Positions 26,957 through 36,609 of a stretch of DNA of 64,000 bases are shown piece after piece. The position numbers were made by a program, and so were the translations under genes. The number at the start of each line of letters is the position of its first letter. The first letter of the stretch is position 1. Below the pieces are notes generated by a model. It was not told the origin of the DNA, ran no database searches, and saw only the letters and a program-made list of their open reading frames with translations. This DNA is from Silicimonas sp. (lineage in GTDB: Bacteria; Pseudomonadota; Alphaproteobacteria; Rhodobacterales; Rhodobacteraceae), in the NCBI GenBank assembly GCA_022819605.1, contig JAJEGW010000061.1, forward strand, positions 1-64,000, read 5' to 3'.

Positions 26957-29249
26957 CCAGCTCGCTCTTGTCCAGAGGCCTGCTGAAGTCCATGCGCAAC
27001 GGGCCGATCGGCGTGTCCCAAAGCAGTCCGACTCCAACTGCCGACCTCAGATCAAAGGAGTCGTCCACCAGCACGCAGTTTGAACTCGGCGTGCCGCCGC
27101 TGCCATAGCAGCGTCCTCCCATCCTGTCGTCGAGACTCCAAAGCGAACCGGCGTCCGCGAAGATGCTGCCGGTCAGCCCGTACTCGGAGGGAAGGCCCAA
27201 GGGAAATTCGGCTTCGAGGCGAGCGGCAACGTACCTGTTGCCGCCGAGCACGTCATTCGAGGTATTGTTCGAGAGATCGCGAGGACCAATTCCACGCGAG
27301 TTGAATCCCCGCACCTGCCGGGACGACAGGAAAAACCGGTCGGTTACATGCGAACTCGTGCCGCTAAGCGAGTGGACCGCCCCGCCCTCCAAGGTTGCGC
27401 GCAACGTGACTTCCTCGTTGAAGGCATCTCGTTCGGCCACTGCACGCGCCGTTGTCTTGACGAATTTCACGTCGCCTCCGAGGCCGGCAATTTCCTGGCC
27501 GAACGTCAGCCGAACGCCCCGGTTTGGATTTAGGCCTCCGCGCAAGAGATCCAGAGTGTACGTGAACCCGACTGAGCTTCGAAACAGCTTGCCCAGTTCA
27601 CTGTCCTTTTGGATGATCGGCGACGCGTCACTCGCGATGTTCCGGAGCGATTCCGACGCCGCCTGATAATACACCGAGAGGCGCGAGTTTTCTCCCATCG
27701 GAAAGCCAAGCTGAGGAGAAAAGCTGGTGACACGCGTGTCGTAGCTCGCGTTTGCGAAGTCTGTCGCCACGTGCCTGAGGCTGAACCCAAGGGACACGTC
27801 GCGTCCGAGGAATGCCGGCTCGGTGAAGGACAGCGTCGTGCGTGCGTCGTCAGTTCCGGATTCGATACGGAAGGCCAGCGACTGGCCACGGCCAAGAAAG
27901 TTCCGCTCCGAAAAGTTGACTGCAAGCGCAAATCCGGAGTCATCGTTGTAGGTGCCGCCGAACGACAGCAATCCGGTGGGCTGCTCCTCCACATCGACGT
28001 CCACGATGACCTGGTCGGGTCTGGTACCGGGGCGGGTGTCCACCGCCGCGGTCCGGAAAAACCCGAGCGCCCGGATTCGTTCGGCAGCGTTGCGAATCTC
28101 GCGCGGATTGAATGGATCGCCCTCCACCGTCGTGAACTGGCGGCGAATGACCCTGTCCAGCGTGGTCTGGTTGCCGCTGATGTCGATGCGCTCCACGAAT
28201 ATTCGGGGCCCGCGCACAAGCGCAAACTCGACGTCGAGCGAAAGATCGCGTTCGTTTCGGGTGATGACCGGGTCGACGCGAAGGAAATCGAACCCCTGCT
28301 GCAGGGCAAGTCGCTCCAGACGCGCGATCTGCTCGTCAACCAGGGTCGGCGACCAGGTGTTTCCGGAACGGATGCGCAGAGCGTCTTCGTAGTCAGGAAG
28401 ATCGGTGTCGTCAAACTCGCTCGAAAGCGTAATCTCGCCAACAGAGTACTTCTGGCCCTCGCGAATCGTGAACGTCACGAATGTCGCGTCGCGCTCGCGC
28501 GAAAGTTCCACGGACGTGTCGAGAATCTGGATGTCGACATAACCGCGCGAGCGATAGAAATCGACGAGGAGCTGGCGGTCAAAGGCAATCCGCTCAGGTA
28601 CGTAAGAGTCGCTGCTGATAATGGCACGAAGGAAGCCAGCTTGCTTCGTGCTGATCGCCCTGCGCAGCCGACGATCCGAGTAGGCCCTGTTGCCGACAAA
28701 GCTGATCCGCTCATTCTCGACCACCCTGCCCTCGCTGACTTCGAAGACGAGGTCGACGCGATTCTCCGAACGGCGGATTATCTTCGGCGTCACGCGTGCG
28801 GCCAGCCTGGCCGCGGTGGCATAGGTGTCCGCTATTGCCGCGGCATCCGCCTCAGCGACTGCGGGCGTGTAGACCCTGCGCGCTTCCGACGTGACGACCC
28901 CGAGAAGCACGTCGTCGGAAAGGCGACGGTTACCTTCAACGGTCACGACGTTTACGGTCGGGCGCTCCACCACGACGATCCTGAGGCCATTGCCCGTCGG
29001 AATGATCTCGGCGGTCTCGAAGTGTCCCGAGGCCATGACGCCCTGAACGGCCTCGTTGATTTCGCTGTTGCTGAACGTGCGGCCCGGGGTGAGGCCCGTG
29101 AATTCAATGATCGATTCCGCCGGCAGCCGGGCATTGCCTTCAACAGTGATGCTGTCCACCCGAATTTGGGCTGAAACTGCTGTGCAGAACGACGCAAGCA
29201 GCACCGCAAAAAGGACATGTCGCAGAAAACAGGAGGCAAGCCTGAACAT
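26913..29249 (-). CDS. bamA: Outer membrane protein assembly factor BamA
   Basis: A 778-residue Omp85 protein with signal peptide (residues 1-27), five POTRA repeats (the first starts QIRVDSITVEGNARLP) and a C-terminal beta barrel ending in Phe (FDITISTRF), the expected C-terminal signature. It contains the VRGF motif (RQVRGFNSRG). It inserts outer-membrane proteins. ATG 29249 starts the signal peptide. In many relatives bamA is directly behind rseP; here a plus-strand nitrile hydratase operon lies between, so bamA needs its own promoter. Confidence 0.96.
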   Translation of the reverse strand: MFRLASCFLRHVLFAVLLASFCTAVSAQIRVDSITVEGNARLPAESIIEFTGLTPGRTFSNSEINEAVQGVMASGHFETAEIIPTGNGLRIVVVERPTVNVVTVEGNRRLSDDVLLGVVTSEARRVYTPAVAEADAAAIADTYATAARLAARVTPKIIRRSENRVDLVFEVSEGRVVENERISFVGNRAYSDRRLRRAISTKQAGFLRAIISSDSYVPERIAFDRQLLVDFYRSRGYVDIQILDTSVELSRERDATFVTFTIREGQKYSVGEITLSSEFDDTDLPDYEDALRIRSGNTWSPTLVDEQIARLERLALQQGFDFLRVDPVITRNERDLSLDVEFALVRGPRIFVERIDISGNQTTLDRVIRRQFTTVEGDPFNPREIRNAAERIRALGFFRTAAVDTRPGTRPDQVIVDVDVEEQPTGLLSFGGTYNDDSGFALAVNFSERNFLGRGQSLAFRIESGTDDARTTLSFTEPAFLGRDVSLGFSLRHVATDFANASYDTRVTSFSPQLGFPMGENSRLSVYYQAASESLRNIASDASPIIQKDSELGKLFRSSVGFTYTLDLLRGGLNPNRGVRLTFGQEIAGLGGDVKFVKTTARAVAERDAFNEEVTLRATLEGGAVHSLSGTSSHVTDRFFLSSRQVRGFNSRGIGPRDLSNNTSNDVLGGNRYVAARLEAEFPLGLPSEYGLTGSIFADAGSLWSLDDRMGGRCYGSGGTPSSNCVLVDDSFDLRSAVGVGLLWDTPIGPLRMDFSRPLDKSELDETNSFDITISTRF

Positions 29250-29677
29250 TTTTTTCCCCAGGTTCAGAAGTCTCCGCCCGTCACTAGAGGGATTCTCCGG
29301 GGCTGTCAAAAGGTCGCGCGAAGCTCCGAAAGCGCCGTAGCCTTCAATCGATCAGGCAAGTGCCTTGGCAAGTCGAACTGGCACGCCGAAGCACCCGGCG
29401 CGCCACGCCGGCCAGCCACGACTGGCAAGCGCGGAGAGTGACTTCGTGTGCAGCCTCAACGCTCCGCGAATGTCCCTGCTCCAACTTGCTGCAGCCGACG
29501 GGCTGGCGCCACTGTTCGCTCGCCTCCTGGTCCAATACGGTCGCCGATCCCTTCTTGATCGGCGCGGCAGGGCTGCCTGGGCACCTGTTGCACCGTGCCT
29601 GAAGGATCGTTAGGTGACGGATTGGAGACGATGCGCAGCGTTGTGCTGAAAGTCACGCCGAAGGAGCGGAACGGGTC
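29250..29677. other. Intergenic region between bamA and the nitrile hydratase operon
   Basis: No convincing gene in 428 bases between divergently transcribed bamA and nthA. It holds a candidate bamA promoter (29281-29309). A GGAGCGG ribosome site precedes nthA. Long frames crossing the region antisense to the nitrile hydratase genes look like shadows. Confidence 0.5.
29281..29309 (-). promoter_or_regulatory. Candidate bamA promoter
   Basis: On the minus strand a perfect -35 hexamer TTGACA (29304-29309) is followed after 17 bases by TAGTGA (29281-29286), a weak -10. It lies 32 bases upstream of the bamA start codon. Plausible because bamA is cut off from rseP here, but the -10 match is poor. 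Confidence 0.35.
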
Positions 29678-30301
29678 ATGGAAAGCAGCAAGAACGGTCC
29701 GGTCTCCGCTCACCGTCATCTGCCACCGGAACCGGAACTGCGCGTAAAGGCCCTGGAGGAACTCCTCGTGCGCAAAGGTCTGGTCGAGCCCGCGGCCCTG
29801 GACGCGATCATCGACATGTACCAGAACCGCATCGGTCCTCGGAACGGCGCACGGGTCGTGGCGCGGGCATGGTCCGACCCGGATTTTCGAAACGCCCTGC
29901 TCGCTGACGCATCTGACGCAATTGCCGGGATGGGCTATGCAGGGCGTCAGGGCGAACACATTACCGCCGTTGAGAATACGCCGGACACGCACAACATCGT
30001 CGTTTGCACGCTCTGCTCCTGTTACCCTTGGCCGCTTCTTGGCATTCCGCCCAGCTGGTACAAGTCTGACGAATATCGTGCCCGCGCGGTCCGCGAGCCG
30101 CGCAAGGTGCTTGCGGAGTTCGGCGTGACGCTTCCCGAGGACAAGGCCGTCCGCGTTTGGGACTCGACTGCCGAGATGCGCTACATCGTGATCCCCGAAC
30201 GCCCGTCCGGCAGTGCGGGAATGGACGAGGACGCGCTTGCCGAACTGGTGACCCGCGACAGCATGATCGGGACTGGCCTGCCGATGGAACCGCAGCGATG
30301 A
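29678..30301 (+). CDS. nthA: Nitrile hydratase subunit alpha, cobalt type
   Basis: Catalytic subunit (207 residues) hydrating nitriles to amides. The metal site VCTLCSC (Cys 110, 113, 115) has Thr after the first Cys, the pattern of cobalt enzymes (iron enzymes have Ser). NHase blocks [23 protein letters not shown] and [14 protein letters not shown] are intact. First gene of a three-gene operon; its stop overlaps the nthB start (ATGA). A cytoplasmic alpha-beta enzyme whose Cys ligands become sulfinic and sulfenic acids. Confidence 0.95.
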   Translation: MESSKNGPVSAHRHLPPEPELRVKALEELLVRKGLVEPAALDAIIDMYQNRIGPRNGARVVARAWSDPDFRNALLADASDAIAGMGYAGRQGEHITAVENTPDTHNIVVCTLCSCYPWPLLGIPPSWYKSDEYRARAVREPRKVLAEFGVTLPEDKAVRVWDSTAEMRYIVIPERPSGSAGMDEDALAELVTRDSMIGTGLPMEPQR

Positions 30302-30978
30302 CCCGCGTTCACGACATGGGGGGCCGATTCGGCTATGGAGCAGTCTCGCCTGAAGGTGATAAGACGGTCTTTGAAGAGGCTTGGCACGCTCGTGCTCTTG
30401 CCCTGACGCTGGCGGCCGGAGCCCTGGGTCACTGGAACATCGACATGTCCCGCCATGCGCGCGAACGGCTGCATCCGCAGGAGTATGCGCGGTTTTCGTA
30501 TTTCGAGAAGTGGCTGGCAGCACTGGCGAACCTCCTCGTGGAGACCGGGGAAATTGAAGAATGCGACCTGCCGCCTGGCGCCGGTGGCCAGACTCCCAGA
30601 CCCCTGTCTTCACGTGCGTTGAGAGCAGAACATGTAAGCGATCTTCTTGGCCGCGGATCTCCGACAGCTCGGGATTGGCAGGGATCGGCACGATTTTCTG
30701 TCGGGGATTCGGTCCGCGCGCACCGCCTGGCGGAAAACAGGCTGGTGCCGGGCGGCCACACGCGACTGCCAGCATATGCAGCGGGAGCCTGCGGACGCGT
30801 GCTCCGTCATCACGGCTTCCACGTTTTCCCCGACAGCAATGCCCATGGCCTCGGAGAAGCGCCGCAGCCGCTATACGCGGTAGCGTTCCCGGCGGCACAA
30901 CTTTGGTTCAACTCGGAGCATCCGCGCGACGAAGTCGTCCTGGATCTCTGGGAATCGTATCTGGAGCCAATGCAATGA
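30298..30978 (+). CDS. nthB: Nitrile hydratase subunit beta
   Basis: Beta subunit of 226 residues. N-terminus [13 protein letters not shown] and the following [11 protein letters not shown] are family marks, and the C-terminal SH3-like barrel includes [11 protein letters not shown] and ends [13 protein letters not shown] at 30298 overlaps the nthA stop by four bases, and its own stop overlaps the next start by four bases, so the three products are probably made in balance. Confidence 0.95.
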   Translation: MTRVHDMGGRFGYGAVSPEGDKTVFEEAWHARALALTLAAGALGHWNIDMSRHARERLHPQEYARFSYFEKWLAALANLLVETGEIEECDLPPGAGGQTPRPLSSRALRAEHVSDLLGRGSPTARDWQGSARFSVGDSVRAHRLAENRLVPGGHTRLPAYAAGACGRVLRHHGFHVFPDSNAHGLGEAPQPLYAVAFPAAQLWFNSEHPRDEVVLDLWESYLEPMQ

Positions 30979-31295
30979 CGCCGGGCTCCGAACCGGCTTT
31001 CGATGCGCCATGGCACGCACGCGTGTTCGCGCTCGCTGTTGCGGAGAACGAGGCAGATCGACTTTCCTGGTCCGACTGGACCGCGCGGCTTGCAGCGACC
31101 CTGCGCGATTTCGGGCAATCCCGATCGCTGAACGGTGGGGAAGATTATTTTCTCGCGTGGCTTGACACTCTTGAATCAATCCTTGTCGAAGAGGGCAGGA
31201 TCGAGCGCGGTGAAATTGAGCAGGCAATGGCTGAATTGGCCAAGGCCCATGCACATGAACCGCATGATGCCCAGGGTGCAGTTTCGTTCAAGTGA
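30975..31295 (+). CDS. Nitrile hydratase accessory/activator protein (P14K type)
   Basis: A small protein of 106 residues. FDAPWHARVFALAVAENE followed by a WSDW...LAATL helix and an EDYFLAWLDTLE block match the NHase accessory family, which is related to the N-terminal part of the beta subunit and helps load cobalt into alpha. Overlaps nthB by four bases and ends 96 bases before the convergent rseP stop. Confidence 0.88.
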   Translation: MTPGSEPAFDAPWHARVFALAVAENEADRLSWSDWTARLAATLRDFGQSRSLNGGEDYFLAWLDTLESILVEEGRIERGEIEQAMAELAKAHAHEPHDAQGAVSFK

Positions 31296-31391
31296 CGTCC
31301 TTTCGAGAGAATTCCACTCCGCAGGGATGCAAGGCGCTGATGGAGCAATGCATCCATTGGGAGGTCTTCTATGCCATGGAAAGGCTCGACG

Positions 31392-32735
31392 TCATGGGCA
31401 GACGATATCGTTCCCGATCGCGAATGCCATGAGTGCGAGCAGAAACAGCAGCCCGCCGGTCATCAAGAGCTTCGCAAACCTGTCGTTCGGTGGTCGGCCC
31501 GTCACGGCTTCCCACGCGTGAAAGACGAGATGGCCCCCGTCAAGCACCGGAATCGGAAAGAGATTGATGAGTCCGATCGCCGTGGAGAGAAGCGCGATGA
31601 ACCAGACGAAAGTGAACCAGCCTTGGCTTGCGGCCTGCCCGGAAACCTCGGCGATCCCGATCGGGCCGGAAAGATTGCAGGTCGAGATGTCGCCGGCAAC
31701 CATGTGATAGACACCTGAAAGCGACGAGCGAATGATGAACTGGACTTGGTCCAGTCCGTATGCGAGCGCCTCGCCCGGCATCGGAGTCACGATGGCGGGC
31801 GCGAACGCGAGCGCGCCGGTCACGCCGATCAGCCAGCGCGTCTCGAATCCGCCGCCTGGCGCAGGAAGGTCGAACTTGGTCGGCGTCAAGGTCACCGTGC
31901 GATTGCCTTGGCCTTCTCGCCAGACTTCAAGCGTTACCGACCCGCCGTCTGACGCGCCGACAGCTTGGCGAAGCGCGTCGAAGTCGTGAATCTCCGTGCC
32001 GTTGGCGGACACAATGACGTCACCCCGCATCAGGCCGGCACTTGAAGCGGCGGAAGCCGGGGTCGTCGCGGAAACAATCGGAGGGAAAAGCCACGGACCA
32101 GCGACGTCGACCTCTCGACCGTCCCGCAGGACGGTGTATGTCAGTTCCGGCGCCATCTCGAGACCGGCAGAAAACTCACCGAAACCGTCTGCCCCCGGAA
32201 CCGGGGCACCATCGATTGCCAGGATCACGTCACCCCGGCGCAGATCATGCGCTTCCGCGTTGGGAAGCGGAAATAGATCGTCGACTGTCACCGGATCGGC
32301 CGCCACGCCACGAAACATGAACAGGACCGCAAACAGTACGAAGGAGAGCGCGAAGTTGAACGCCGGTCCCGCCATGACCGTGATCGTGCGCGCCCAGAGC
32401 GGCGCACCATGCATTGAGGCCCGGCGTCCCTCCGAATCCAGGGAAGCCATTGCTTCGCTGTCGGGACTCGACGCTGGATCCCGATCGCCAAGGAACTTGA
32501 CGTATCCGCCGAGCGGCAGAATCGCGACCTGCCATCGCGTACCGTGCCTGTCGACGCGACTCGCCAGCACCGGCCCGAATCCCAAGGAGAAGACTTCCGC
32601 CCGAATGCCGCTCCAGCGACCGACGATGTAATGCCCGAATTCATGGACAGCGATGATTATCGACAATGCCACGACAAACGCGGCGATCGTGAAAGCGAGG
32701 TTTCCAAAACTTGGTATGAGTGCTGCAATTTCCAA
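31392..32735 (-). CDS. rseP: RIP metalloprotease RseP (site-2 protease)
   Basis: Inner-membrane zinc protease of 447 residues that cuts anti-sigma factors and signal-peptide remnants in the membrane. HEFGH is at residues 31-35 in the first membrane helix, two PDZ-like regions lie in the middle, and the second metal site is FPIPVLDGGH near the C-terminus. It begins 11 bases after dxr ends. Usually followed by bamA; here the convergent nitrile hydratase operon comes next. Confidence 0.95.
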   Translation of the reverse strand: MEIAALIPSFGNLAFTIAAFVVALSIIIAVHEFGHYIVGRWSGIRAEVFSLGFGPVLASRVDRHGTRWQVAILPLGGYVKFLGDRDPASSPDSEAMASLDSEGRRASMHGAPLWARTITVMAGPAFNFALSFVLFAVLFMFRGVAADPVTVDDLFPLPNAEAHDLRRGDVILAIDGAPVPGADGFGEFSAGLEMAPELTYTVLRDGREVDVAGPWLFPPIVSATTPASAASSAGLMRGDVIVSANGTEIHDFDALRQAVGASDGGSVTLEVWREGQGNRTVTLTPTKFDLPAPGGGFETRWLIGVTGALAFAPAIVTPMPGEALAYGLDQVQFIIRSSLSGVYHMVAGDISTCNLSGPIGIAEVSGQAASQGWFTFVWFIALLSTAIGLINLFPIPVLDGGHLVFHAWEAVTGRPPNDRFAKLLMTGGLLFLLALMAFAIGNDIVCP

Positions 32736-32746
32736 GATTCGCCGCC

Positions 32747-33919
32747 CTACCTGTTCAACTCCGCCATGGATTCCTGTGCCCGGACCCGTGCCACTCGGTC
32801 CGCCTCGCGCACCGACTCGAGCGTCATCGCCGCCTTGCCATGACCGTCCATTGAAATATTCTCGATCTCCCGTTCGACAACCCTTGCCATGTCCGTGAAC
32901 CGGATTCGGCCATCCAGGAACCCGTCAAGCGCTGCTTCCTTTGAGCCATTGAAAGCCGCTCCCGCGTGTCCGCCTGCGGCCATGACCTCGCGAACCAGCA
33001 CAAGCGCGGGATAGCGCCCGGGCTCCGGAGACTGAAAGTTCAACTGGCCGATTCTTGCCAGATCAAGCCGTTCCACCGGCAGATGCGATCGCCCGGGATG
33101 GTGCAGCGCATAACCGATGGCGTGGCGCATGTCCGCTGGCCCTACATGTGCCATGAGCCCGCCGTCACGAAAGCCGACAAGGGCATGGATCAGGCTTTCG
33201 CGGTGCATCAGGACCTCGATCTGATCCGTCGAAAATCCAAAAAATTCCTTTGCCTCAATTAGTTCCATGGCTTTGTTGAACATGGATGCGCTGTCGATCG
33301 TGATCCTCTCCCCCATGGGCCAGTTCGGGTGGCTCGCGGCCTGTTCCGGTGTCGCCTTGGAGAGCGCCTCCAGCGGCCAGTCGCGGAACGCGCCTCCCGA
33401 CGCGGTGATGATCACGCGCTCTACCGATTGCAGATCCTCCCCGTTCAGAGCCTGGAAGATTGCCGAATGCTCGCTGTCAACGGGAATGATCCTGGCGTTG
33501 CTGCGCCTTGCGGTCTCCATCAGGAGCGGGCCGGCGGCAACCAGGCTCTCCTTGTTGGCCAGCGCAAGCGTCGTGCCCTGTTCGAGGGCGCGAAGTCCCG
33601 GTGGCAGACCGGCGAAGCCAACGATTGCCGACATGATCCAGTCGGCCGGGCGCGCTGCCGCATCAACCAGGGCCTTCTCTCCGGCAGCAACTTCAACATC
33701 TGTTCCTTCGAGCGCGTCACGGAGGCTCTCAAGGAGTTCGTCATGAGCCGTGACGGCGATCTCTGCATTGAACTCCGTCGCGGCGGACGCGAGGCACTTG
33801 ATGTTGCGACCGCCAGTCAGGGCCACGACCCTGTATGCCTCCGGGTCCTGCCGGATGATCTCCAGCGTGTTTGCCCCGATCGAGCCGGTGGCACCGAATA
33901 TCGAGACGCTGCGCGTCAT
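32747..33919 (-). CDS. dxr: 1-deoxy-D-xylulose 5-phosphate reductoisomerase
   Basis: Second enzyme of the MEP isoprenoid pathway, 390 residues. NADPH site GATGSIGANTLEII at residues 10-23; metal and substrate segments IPVDSEHSAIFQ and TASGGAFRDW; PNWPMGERITIDSASMFNKA is the Dxr signature. Overlaps the cdsA stop by four bases (ATGA). Neighbours UppS and CdsA use isoprenoid and lipid precursors. Confidence 0.96.
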   Translation of the reverse strand: MTRSVSIFGATGSIGANTLEIIRQDPEAYRVVALTGGRNIKCLASAATEFNAEIAVTAHDELLESLRDALEGTDVEVAAGEKALVDAAARPADWIMSAIVGFAGLPPGLRALEQGTTLALANKESLVAAGPLLMETARRSNARIIPVDSEHSAIFQALNGEDLQSVERVIITASGGAFRDWPLEALSKATPEQAASHPNWPMGERITIDSASMFNKAMELIEAKEFFGFSTDQIEVLMHRESLIHALVGFRDGGLMAHVGPADMRHAIGYALHHPGRSHLPVERLDLARIGQLNFQSPEPGRYPALVLVREVMAAGGHAGAAFNGSKEAALDGFLDGRIRFTDMARVVEREIENISMDGHGKAAMTLESVREADRVARVRAQESMAELNR

Positions 33920-34704
33920 CCGATTCCAAGAGGGAACTCAATGACCTGTCCCACCGCCAGCGTGAACAAGGACGCTCCCAGCATCGAGTCAAACCTGTCG
34001 CACATGCCGCCATGGCCGGGCAGCAGACCTGAACTGTCCTTCACGCCCGCCCGGCGCTTGAGTGCACTCTCCGCCACGTCGCCGGCCTGACCCGCGATCG
34101 CTGCAAGAACGGACAAGGCGATCAACTCGAGACCGGCATTCGCAAAAAGCACGAAAGCCAGCCCCACAAGTGCCGCCCCTGCCCAGCCGGCAATGGTTCC
34201 TGACCAGGTCTTTCCAGGGCTGATGCTCGGCCAGAACCTGGGACCTCCGATCGACTTTCCGACGAAATATCCCATGATGTCGGACACGATCACGACCAGG
34301 ACCAGCCATACGATCCAGACGAATCCGTGGTCATCGCGCAGCACGGCAAGTCCGTAGCCGCCGACGAGAATCGCCGTGCTGTACAACGCACAGGTTGAAC
34401 GATTGCTCTTGAGCATCAGGAAGCCTGCGGCCGCCGGGGCAAGCAGCAATGGCAGCATGTACGCGTCCTGGAAGGTCACGAGAAGCACTAGGGCAAGTCC
34501 GCCGACAAGGCCGCAGAAAATTGCGGAATCCGTTGCACCCGCCATGCGGGCGACTTCCCAGACCATCAAGCCCGCCACCAGGGCCACAAGGGCATGGAAG
34601 GGATGGCCGCCAAGCCACATGATCCAGAAACCGAGGATTGCGGTGATGCCGCCTGTAGCGATGCGGCGGCTCAAGTCACTCCAATGCCCCTCGGCAACCG
34701 TCAT
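33916..34704 (-). CDS. cdsA: Phosphatidate cytidylyltransferase
   Basis: Integral membrane enzyme of 262 residues making CDP-diacylglycerol. Many hydrophobic spans; the signature at the C-terminal half (SVLAAIAGQAGDVAESALKR with VKDSSGLLPGHGGMCDRFDS) is complete. Overlaps uppS and dxr by four bases on either side, indicating coupled translation. Confidence 0.95.
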   Translation of the reverse strand: MTVAEGHWSDLSRRIATGGITAILGFWIMWLGGHPFHALVALVAGLMVWEVARMAGATDSAIFCGLVGGLALVLLVTFQDAYMLPLLLAPAAAGFLMLKSNRSTCALYSTAILVGGYGLAVLRDDHGFVWIVWLVLVVIVSDIMGYFVGKSIGGPRFWPSISPGKTWSGTIAGWAGAALVGLAFVLFANAGLELIALSVLAAIAGQAGDVAESALKRRAGVKDSSGLLPGHGGMCDRFDSMLGASLFTLAVGQVIEFPLGIG

Positions 34705-35462
34705 CCAGGCACGGTGCCGAATCTGCGTTCGCGAGTCGAGAACGTGGCAAGGACCTGCTCGAATTCCTCTCTCGTGAAATCCGGCCAGAGCGTATCCACG
34801 AAGACATACTCGGAATACGCCGATTGCCAGAGCAGGAAATTGGAAATCCTGGCCTCGCCGCTGGTACGGATGACCAGGTCGGGATCCGGCAGCACGTAGG
34901 TGTCAAGGAACCGCGCAAGCGTCTCCCCGTCGACGCTTTCCGGGTCGATGCGCCCGGCCTTGACCTCGCGGCAAAGCCGCTTGGTCGCGCGCGCGACCTC
35001 ATCCCGGCCGCCGTAGTTCAGCGCGACCGTGAGGTGTACGAGGTCGTTGTCGCAGGTCAGGAGTTCCAGTTCGTCCATCAGCGCGACCAAGGTTTCGTCA
35101 AGCTTGATCCGGTCGCCGATGAAGCGGACTCGCACGCCGGATGAGACCAGGGCCTTCGCTTCGTCCATCATGTAGCGGCGGAACAGCTTCATGAGGCCCG
35201 AAACCTCGGCCTGCGTGCGCTTCCAGTTTTCTGTCGAGAAGGCAAAGATGGTCAGGTACTTGACCCCGAGATCAGGACATGCCTTGACGATTTCGCGCAC
35301 GCGGTGCGCACCGGCGTGGTGCCCGAACAGCCGCGGCTTGCCGCGCGCCTGCGCCCAGCGACCGTTTCCGTCCATGATGATTGCCACATGCTTCGGTTCG
35401 GCGTGCCTTGCACGCTTGTCCGCAACCGCCTCTCCTGTCCCTGCACGCACCCGTAGCCTCAT
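34701..35462 (-). CDS. uppS: Undecaprenyl diphosphate synthase
   Basis: Cytoplasmic cis-prenyltransferase of 253 residues. [19 protein letters not shown] carries the catalytic Asp and P-loop-like site, followed by [23 protein letters not shown] and the C-terminal [19 protein letters not shown]. Makes the lipid carrier for peptidoglycan. The first ~20 residues before KHVAIIMDG are longer than some relatives, so a later start is possible. Four-base overlaps with frr and cdsA. Confidence 0.95.
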   Translation of the reverse strand: MRLRVRAGTGEAVADKRARHAEPKHVAIIMDGNGRWAQARGKPRLFGHHAGAHRVREIVKACPDLGVKYLTIFAFSTENWKRTQAEVSGLMKLFRRYMMDEAKALVSSGVRVRFIGDRIKLDETLVALMDELELLTCDNDLVHLTVALNYGGRDEVARATKRLCREVKAGRIDPESVDGETLARFLDTYVLPDPDLVIRTSGEARISNFLLWQSAYSEYVFVDTLWPDFTREEFEQVLATFSTRERRFGTVPG

Positions 35463-36022
35463 ACCTGCATTATATCTTCTTGCTTGTTTTCCAGCGCCGC
35501 ATCCACTCTCTTGATCGCATCGTCGGTGGCTTCCTGCACGGCAATCTCCCAGAACTTCTGGTCGTCCTCGCCCAACCCGTCGGCCTTTGCCTTCTTGATC
35601 TGGTCCATTCCATCACGGCGAACGTTGCGGATCGCAATCCGGGCGTTTTCCGCATACTGGCCGGCGACCCTGGACAATTCGCGGCGACGTTCCTCGTTGA
35701 GCTCCGGGACCGGCAGCCGTATGATGGTGCCTTCGGTCATGGGATTGATGCCAAGCCCGCTTTCACGGAGCGCCTTTTCAACGGAACCAACCAGGCTCTT
35801 GTCCCAGACGTTGATCGTGATCATGCGGGGTTCCGGCACGTTAACGGTGCCGACCTGGTTCACTGGAGTCGTGGCCCCGTAGGCATCGACCATTATCGGT
35901 TCCAGCATCGAGGCAGAGGCACGACCGGTTCTCAATGTCAGGAATTCCTGCCTGAGCGCGGTCAGCGCACCATCCATCCGGCGTTCAATGTCGTCTAGGT
36001 CGAGTTCGAATTCTTCTGCCAT
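35459..36022 (-). CDS. frr: Ribosome recycling factor
   Basis: A 187-residue cytoplasmic protein, the normal RRF length. [34 protein letters not shown] and [16 protein letters not shown] are the family blocks. First gene of the frr-uppS-cdsA-dxr-rseP run. In most bacteria pyrH is directly upstream; here pyrH is about 12 kb away (47901-48632), so frr must have its own promoter in 36023-36609. Confidence 0.96.
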   Translation of the reverse strand: MAEEFELDLDDIERRMDGALTALRQEFLTLRTGRASASMLEPIMVDAYGATTPVNQVGTVNVPEPRMITINVWDKSLVGSVEKALRESGLGINPMTEGTIIRLPVPELNEERRRELSRVAGQYAENARIAIRNVRRDGMDQIKKAKADGLGEDDQKFWEIAVQEATDDAIKRVDAALENKQEDIMQV

Positions 36023-36609
36023 GCCATCTTGGCGTCCATCCTGCGGACACCCTCCCCGCGAATTGGAAACTTTATACCGCCAATGAGCCGCAATTGTATA
36101 GGGAAAGGTGCCTGACGAGAGGGCCTTTGGAGATCAGCACGACCTTTGCGACGATCACCCTCACTTGCGGATGCTGCAGACGAAGGTCGTCCATGAGCTG
36201 GCTCGCTGCGTTCCGTTCGCAGTCGTTCTCCTTCGGTCAGTCGTAGGAATCGGCCCGGAACAGCGTCGGCAGATACACTTCGTGCGGGCCGGATGGACAG
36301 GTGCCGCACTGCGGGCCGGATGGCAGCGGATTCTCAATCTGTCGCGCTTGTATTTCACGGCAGTGAGCCCGCGAACGCGACCATGTTCCGGCGGTGCGCG
36401 GCCAGTCCCATGGAGCAGCATGGCAAGGAGACCGCAAAGAGGATGCGCGCCATGGACAAGGCATCGGCGCGCGTCCTGAAACGCGTCCGACAGGCTCTGG
36501 CGGCATAAACGACTCTCGTTGCACGCTGGCGCGAGGACAGAGCGACTTTTCCTTGACTCTGCCCGGGCATTCTTTTAGTTCGGCAAGTGAACGAATAAAT
36601 AGAGATCTT
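36023..36609. other. Intergenic region between frr and the ROK regulator gene
   Basis: No recognisable gene in 587 bases between divergent genes. A short plus-strand frame ending near 36506 (basic, Ala-rich) and a minus-strand frame upstream of frr match nothing I know. The frr promoter and the ROK operon promoter must be here; a TTGACT at 36553-36558 and an inverted repeat at 36575-36595 belong to the latter. Confidence 0.5.
36575..36595. promoter_or_regulatory. Candidate operator of the ROK regulator
   Basis: TTAGTTC (36575-36581) and GAACGAA (36589-36595) form an inverted repeat with one mismatch and a 7-base spacer, just upstream of the ROK gene start. Its position suits autoregulation by the ROK protein; binding is inferred. 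Confidence 0.35.

Noticed and set aside
29456..30898. 480-codon minus-strand open frame
   Set aside because: Antisense to nthA and nthB, whose motifs and overlaps are convincing. The minus-strand product shows no family.
36108..36479. 124-codon plus-strand ORF upstream of the ROK gene
   Set aside because: No domain, low-complexity Arg-rich end, no ribosome site and frames of similar quality on the other strand.
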